From: Siphonodentalium dalli
Taxonomy: Eukaryota > Mollusca > Scaphopoda > Gadilida > Siphonodentaliidae
Assembly (NCBI GenBank): GCA_032622095.1
Contig: CP136066.1
Coordinates: 107,529,319 to 107,593,318, forward strand
Direction of reading: 5' to 3'
DNA length: 64,000 nucleotides
Positions 59,346 to 64,000 of this stretch are shown here, one piece after another. The position numbers and the translations under genes are program-made. Position 1 is the stretch's first letter. Each line of letters starts with the position of its first letter. The notes under the pieces were generated by a model. That model was not told the DNA's origin. It saw only the letters and a list, made by a program, of their open reading frames with translations, and did no database searches.

Positions 59346-60858
59346 ATGTCATAGAAATTAAGTTCAATGAACCTTCTTCGTAATCTGTGTTATCTCACTG
59401 ACGTTATAAAATCATCTGACATTTGCACCCATTTTTGCTCGTACCTTCCACCGATCGGTACCGCGAATCTACTAAAGTGTTGAAAAAGATTCGATTCGAG
59501 ATTTGATTCGATTTCGAATCATTATCCTGATTCGATTCGATGTTGAAATTGCCGATTCGTCGGGCCCTAAAAAAAGTGTTGTTGCCAATCAGATGTGGGG
59601 ACCAGGGTTCGCGCTGGCCCAAAATTCCCAGGTGCCAACACTGTTACCAATTGCATTACTTTTAGAGCCACTTTATACTTTCTGTTGCCACTTTTTTCCG
59701 ACCAGTATTTTTTGGTGCCACTTTTGAATTTGGTATTCCAAAAAAAACAAAAACAAGCAAATTGCCTATTATATGTATATATCTATTTTATCGGTAATGT
59801 CTGAATGTCCAAAGAAATCAGTAACTTTCTTCATTTTAGAAGGATGTTGCGTGTCTGATGCATTGTTGCTGAAATCTAACTTGCGCTTACGATTCATATT
59901 TGCCGTATGTCACAGTTTGTGAAAGCTGAGTTACGAAGGACATATTTATGATAATTTATCTAACACCTACTATCAATACACAGCTTCCTAATGATGTAGA
60001 CTTCAGGAAGCCCTTTGTTTGGCTAATGTTTGTCAAATTGGGAGTCAATAGCCGTACTTAGTGTTATTATCGAGTAGAAATTCAAAACCCTTTCACCCCC
60101 GCAATAAAATAAGTCGATCAGACATAAGCCGTGAATCTATTATACACTTTCAATGGAGCTTTCCACAGAGGTAGTACCGCCCACTGGTAAAAAGACTTTA
60201 TCCACATAAATATTGTCTGTTACCCGAGATCGACTTTCAAAGTGGACACATCAGCACTTGTCCTTATGTTAACTAGCTGAAACATACTCATGCATATGAT
60301 TCGTGCAAATTGTGGTATTTTAAATAGTTTAAATAATTTTTTATTTTTAGATTGATTTCTGATCTGCTGTTGAACAAAAAAATTATATATATTTTTTTTT
60401 AATTTAAAAAAACCCCAATTAAATTCAGTTTTTAATTTTCTTTAGATTTTTAAATTGAAACTTTAAAACTTTTTTAAAATTTAACTTTTAATTATTTTTT
60501 TTAATTTATAATTTTTTATTTATATCATTTATGTACATTATATACAGTGATGTCATACAAAAACAATCATGTTATTAATTAGAGTGACATCACATGTGGG
60601 GCGGGTGGGGTCCTTGCACACTAACCATGCACTCTCCTTGCACACCATACAGTACATGCATATCAATAAGTGTTTATAAATGATAGAAAAAAACAGACCT
60701 TCAGCTGTCAAAAACATGATATATGTTGGTATTTAATTGTGTTTGTGTGTACACCTATATCAATAAAACAACATATATGTTGGATTGATACCTGGTTTCA
60801 GTTCTTGAATTGATGGTATATGGTTATATGTCACAATAGTTTTTATTGCTTTATCGGG

Positions 60859-62880
60859 CTATTTGTTTAACGCTTTTGTCAAAGTACCCCATTCTTCCTG
60901 AAAATTCAACAGTCTATCGTTTCTCAAAGCACTGATCTTTTCCATATGAGTTCGGTTCACTAATTCATTCAAAAAAGCTTTTAAAGATAATTCAATGGGG
61001 TCGAATTTCGTTTTATAAATATAGTATTTTAAAATAATTAAAATAATGTTTCTTATATTGGCACCCTTTTCCGACGAGACACCAAATAATATATTACATT
61101 TTGTACTTTGGATATCTAGTATGTTGGTGTTTATCCAGCATTGTACTGTTCTTAAGAAACATGATACTACAGGACAGTCAAAAAATATGTGGGAAATTGA
61201 TTCTATCATATGACATCTGTTACAGTCACTATCGCTAGTAATTTTCATCTTCTGTAGTAATTGTTTGGTCGCCAGAATTCTAGTATTTATGCGGAACTGG
61301 AACCATCGCAACCTGGTGTCAGAGAGTGATTTAAACGGCAGTACGAATGTATATGTCCATGGTACTTGAGAATTGTTATGTCCAAGTTCTAATGCCCATT
61401 TCTGTATTGAGGAAGGATTTGTCAATTTATCCGATATGAGAATGTCATAAAAATCTTTGCAACCATGTATACTTTTTAGAAGCAATGATAACTGCCCGGG
61501 AATCAGGGGACTTGGTTGTTTTGATAGTCTTTGGTCAAGCATATGCGACAGCTTGATCAACTGTTTATTGATACTATGGATTGTAATAAAGTTTGTCAAT
61601 ATATCATACATTTCTTTCATCCTAGCTACAGTTGGGGTTCATTGTTGTCTGAAATAAGGTCATTCACAAATATCACGCCTTTGCACTTCCATTCCTGTAT
61701 ATCTATTGAGTATTGGTTTATGTTAATATTATCGTTGTTCCATAAAGTATTTGAGATTAGATGTGAATTTTCACTGGGTAGCTTCTTGAGTAAGTTTTTC
61801 CAAGCCGCTATGACGTCACACCAAAATGGGTTTTTGATTGAATCCTTGATCGATTCCAGGTATTTTGCACCGTATGTGAGAAATAGTGGATCAGATAATA
61901 TTTTGGGGGCAACACTTATCCATTTTGCATGTTTTGTGGTAAATCTCCTGAGCCAGGTTATTTTTAGAGCTTCGATAAATTCTTTAATTTTTGTCATTTT
62001 TAGGCCGCCTTGTTGATAATTTTTGCACATTTGTGAACGTTTAATTCGGTCTCGTTTCCCGTTCCAAATAAACCTGAACAACATGGTATTTATTTCGTCA
62101 ATAAAATTTTGGGTGGGATTTGGAAGAGATTGGAATAGATGGACTAATTTTGGAATTATGGTCGATTTGATTATTACAATACGACCCAGTGGAGTTAAGG
62201 CTCTATGCTTCCATTTTTCAATTCCAGCTTTCATTTCGATAAGTTTGTTTCCAGAATTGAGGGTATGCAATTGTGATTTGAATTGTTTTCTTACACGAAT
62301 GTCGCAATTTTCAAAGGGTGCACAGTCGGTATCTTTGTTTGCGCCTAACCAAACTATCTGACATTTTTCCAGGTTGGCTTTCAATCCTGACATGTTTGCG
62401 AATGTGTCGAGAACATTCAAGCTTTCTTTAAGGGATTCTTCGCTTCTGTCCAGGATGAGTGTAGTGTCGTCGGCATACTGATTAATTTTATGTTCTGTAC
62501 TGCCGAGGGTGATGTCTTTTATCCTTTTATTTTCCCTGACCATAATTGCAAGTATTTCTGCACAAAGGAGAAAAATGTACGGAGATACTGGGTCTCCTTG
62601 TCTACAGCCTCTCGATGGCTGGAAAAAGGGAGATATTGTGCCGCTAACGAGGATGGCCGATTGAATGTCTGTATAAAACGTTTTTATCCACCTTCTAATC
62701 GATTCTCCGAAGTTAAATTTCAATAAGCACTCATCGATAAATGACCATGAAACAGTGTCGAACGCCTTCTCAAAGTCTATCAATAGCAACATGCCGGGTA
62801 TATTATGTATGTTAGTCTCATGTAGTATGTCGTATATTAAACGCGTGTTGTCTCCTATGAATCTCCCCGAAAGAAAACAA
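60859..62880 (-). pseudogene. L1/Tx1-like LINE reverse transcriptase, truncated and frameshifted
   Basis: From the 5' side it reads SGRFIGDNTRLIYDIL, LLLIDFEKAFDTVSW (motif A), SRGCRQGDPVSPYIFLL (motif B) and NQYADDTTLIL (motif C, YADD). Then come WKHRALTPLGRIVIIKSTI, a long thumb/connection and a C-terminal zinc-binding C-x2-C-x7-H-x4-C (CNRCHMIESISHIFFDC). Truncated on the 5' side before motif A (no endonuclease). A stop plus frame change near 61620-61630 splits it into 61626-62880 and 60859-61620. The segment between KCQIVWLG and the WKHR motif looks shortened. AATAAA follows the stop at 60842-60847. The YADD/RT and C2HC order is typical of the L1 group (Tx1-like). Confidence 0.9.
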
Positions 62881-63556
62881 AAATTTAATTTGTTTTAAAA
62901 AAATAAGGCCGTTATAACTTCTGCCGGGGTACCCCGAGGCACCACACCAAATTCGGTTGAAATCGGTCAAGGGCTCTGGAAGAAAAATCGCAAAGACCAG
63001 AACAGACAGACAGATCCCTGAACTCTTTAATAAACCAGAGAACACACATTGGTTTTGCCATTAAATGTGAAAATTATGACAAGTGTCAAGCTAAATGAAA
63101 AACATTGTTATAATCACGGATAAATTTATAATATCATGCCGCAAATATAAATCTCAGTATAATATGATTTGACAACAAAAAAGTTGTTTGAATATAGCCA
63201 ATTTAACAGTGAATGAATGCATGGATATCAAAATTATGGTGAAGAAAGATGGCAGCATAATTTTCAATGCAGCCATTGGCCGGCTCAGACGCTGATTGGT
63301 CGAAAATATCCACTAATAATTCTTTGATTGACAGCTGTGGAAAGGTCCATTAGGACCCAATTAGCTATGTCGCGACCGGATATCGATGTGTGTTTTGTTT
63401 CCGACTGATTGACTGCAAGCTTTATTATATGCCCGATGGGTACCAATTGCCAAATGCCAAAAAGCTAGGTGCCACTTTTTGTAGCCAATCGGGATTTGTT
63501 TGGAGCCATTTCATTTTTTTTATAGCAATTTGCTAAATTGGCTATCGGTAAATTAC

Positions 63557-63711
63557 CACATGTTTCTCCTTCCGATATATTCATCTCTTGTCCGCATTTG
63601 TCTTCATCGTGCGTTTCATCTCTGTCCCATGCATCAAATTTCCACTGCCGATCAGCAACTCTAAGATTAAATTTTTCAGAGAATCTTTCAAAGACTTTCA
63701 TTGCTCCTATC
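63557..63711 (-). CDS. Gene A, first visible exon (N-terminal part of two-RRM protein)
   Basis: The exon reads from an acceptor (TTTAGTACCAG, first exon base 63711) to a donor TGTG|GTAATT and carries 51 codons. It opens with ...IGAMKVFERFSEKF and is acidic and charged towards its end (WDRDETHDEDKCGQ, then NISEGETC). It leaves one base, which with the first two bases of the next exon forms GAT (Asp), so the phase matches the exon at 55258 exactly. It starts with one base of a split codon, so at least one more 5' exon lies outside the window. No domain was recognised. The support is the splice sites, the phase match and a coding-like composition. The 8.3-kb intron to the next exon contains a hAT-like element and a LINE. 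A chance exon cannot be excluded. Confidence 0.55.
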
Positions 63712-64000
63712 CTGGTACTAAACCGCAAAAATATCAGTCTGGAATGAATTGAAATACATTTGTCACCTTGAAAGGCATATATTTATAATGATTAGTTTTA
63801 TCAAATGCTTTTGGAAGATTTAATAAATAGAGCATGGCTTGGAGTTGACTACATGGGTATAGTGCCCAGTGGATAGGGTATAGTTCACGACGCGAAGTAT
63901 ACCCACCCCACTGGGCACTATTATATAAATATTGCATGGCTTGGAGGTGACTATGCCAAAATAGTGGTCCGAGGGGAAAATAGTACCCAAGCCGGAGACG
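63712..64000 (-). other. Sequence upstream of the first visible gene A exon
   Basis: Intron or upstream sequence. A ~70-bp hairpin (GTATAGTGCCCAGTGG ... CCACTGGGCACTATTAT) lies at about 63855-63925. A direct repeat of GCATGGCTTGGAG(T/G)TGACTA at 63830 and 63935 flanks it. Nothing else seen. Confidence 0.5.

Larger units (their letters stand above)
56656..59569. mobile_element. 2.9-kb hAT-like composite element
   Basis: Termini TAGGGCCCCACGA / TCG(TC)GGGCCCTA, each followed inwards by GATTCGATTCGA clusters. Flanked by a perfect 8-bp duplication AAAAAAGT (56648-56655 and 59570-59577). These are hAT hallmarks. No transposase is encoded. The middle (57.6-59.34 kb) is occupied by two tandem-array repeats with GACAGACA tails, probably nested insertions. 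Confidence 0.8.
55259..63556 (-). other. 8.3-kb intron of gene A
   Basis: Contains two TTAA/hairpin elements, the hAT-like composite and the L1/Tx1-type LINE (listed). 59.6-60.85 kb is AT-rich; its first 170 bp (GGTGCCACTTTT...) resembles a stretch beside the exon at 63557. 62.88-63.05 kb is a short repeat ending in CAGAACAGACAGACAGA. 63.05-63.55 kb shows nothing. Confidence 0.55.

Noticed and set aside
60300..60545. Very AT-rich stretch as a possible origin or matrix-attachment region
   Set aside because: It is homopolymer-rich low-complexity DNA with no supporting motif.

Overview
This is AT-rich, repeat-laden eukaryotic DNA. It has spliced exons with GT/AG boundaries, non-LTR retrotransposon fragments and many short inverted-repeat transposons. 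The overall style (oriented dispersed repeats ending in (GACG)n/(GACA)n tails, satellite-like internal arrays, TTAA-flanked MITEs, L1/Tx1-like and Jockey/CR1-like LINEs) suggests a metazoan, most likely a marine invertebrate such as a mollusc. That placement is an inference with low certainty. Nothing prokaryotic, no CRISPR array and no tRNA or rRNA gene was recognised.

The coding content is almost all on the minus strand. Gene A reads from high to low coordinates as eight exons whose splice phases I checked by hand: 63711-63557, 55258-55206, 51624-51542, 51422-51280, 49384-49295 (donor uncertain), 46415-44893, 42545-42475 and 30266-30128. It encodes a protein with two RNA-recognition-motif (RRM) folds separated by a large disordered Ser-rich and Cys/His-repeat region. 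Both RRMs are cut by introns at the same two places and phases, so the second probably arose by internal duplication. The last exon ends in a stop that overlaps an AATAAA. Gene B, on the same strand, has a 2.1-kb exon (15751-13603) joined in phase to an exon at 885-512 and runs off the left edge. It is an unrecognised Ser/Cys-rich protein with a basic segment. Genes A and B could be one transcription unit, but the simpler reading is two genes.

Repeats fill the introns. At 2.2-6.45 kb, 23.9-25.8 kb (inverted) and 26.4-28.0 kb there are three copies of an element whose interior is an array of ~160-bp units; the first has a 1,095-bp higher-order duplication. At 33.41-38.62 kb lies a ~5.2-kb near-perfect palindromic element with a 21-bp minisatellite core. 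At 39.33-42.33 kb lies a 3.0-kb element with ~570-bp inverted repeats, a CACTG start and a 5-bp target duplication; an uninterrupted copy of its target sits immediately beside it. hAT-like elements with 8-bp target duplications are at 19.32-20.32 kb and 56.66-59.57 kb. At least five TTAA-flanked MITE families occur. LINE remnants lie at 20.45-21.5 kb and 60.86-62.88 kb, both on the minus strand, truncated and frameshifted. A (GA)n tract (22.45-22.60 kb) and a 61-bp poly-G tract (12.455-12.515 kb) stand out as simple sequence.

There is no sign that genes A and B work with the mobile elements; the elements look like passive intron and intergenic load.
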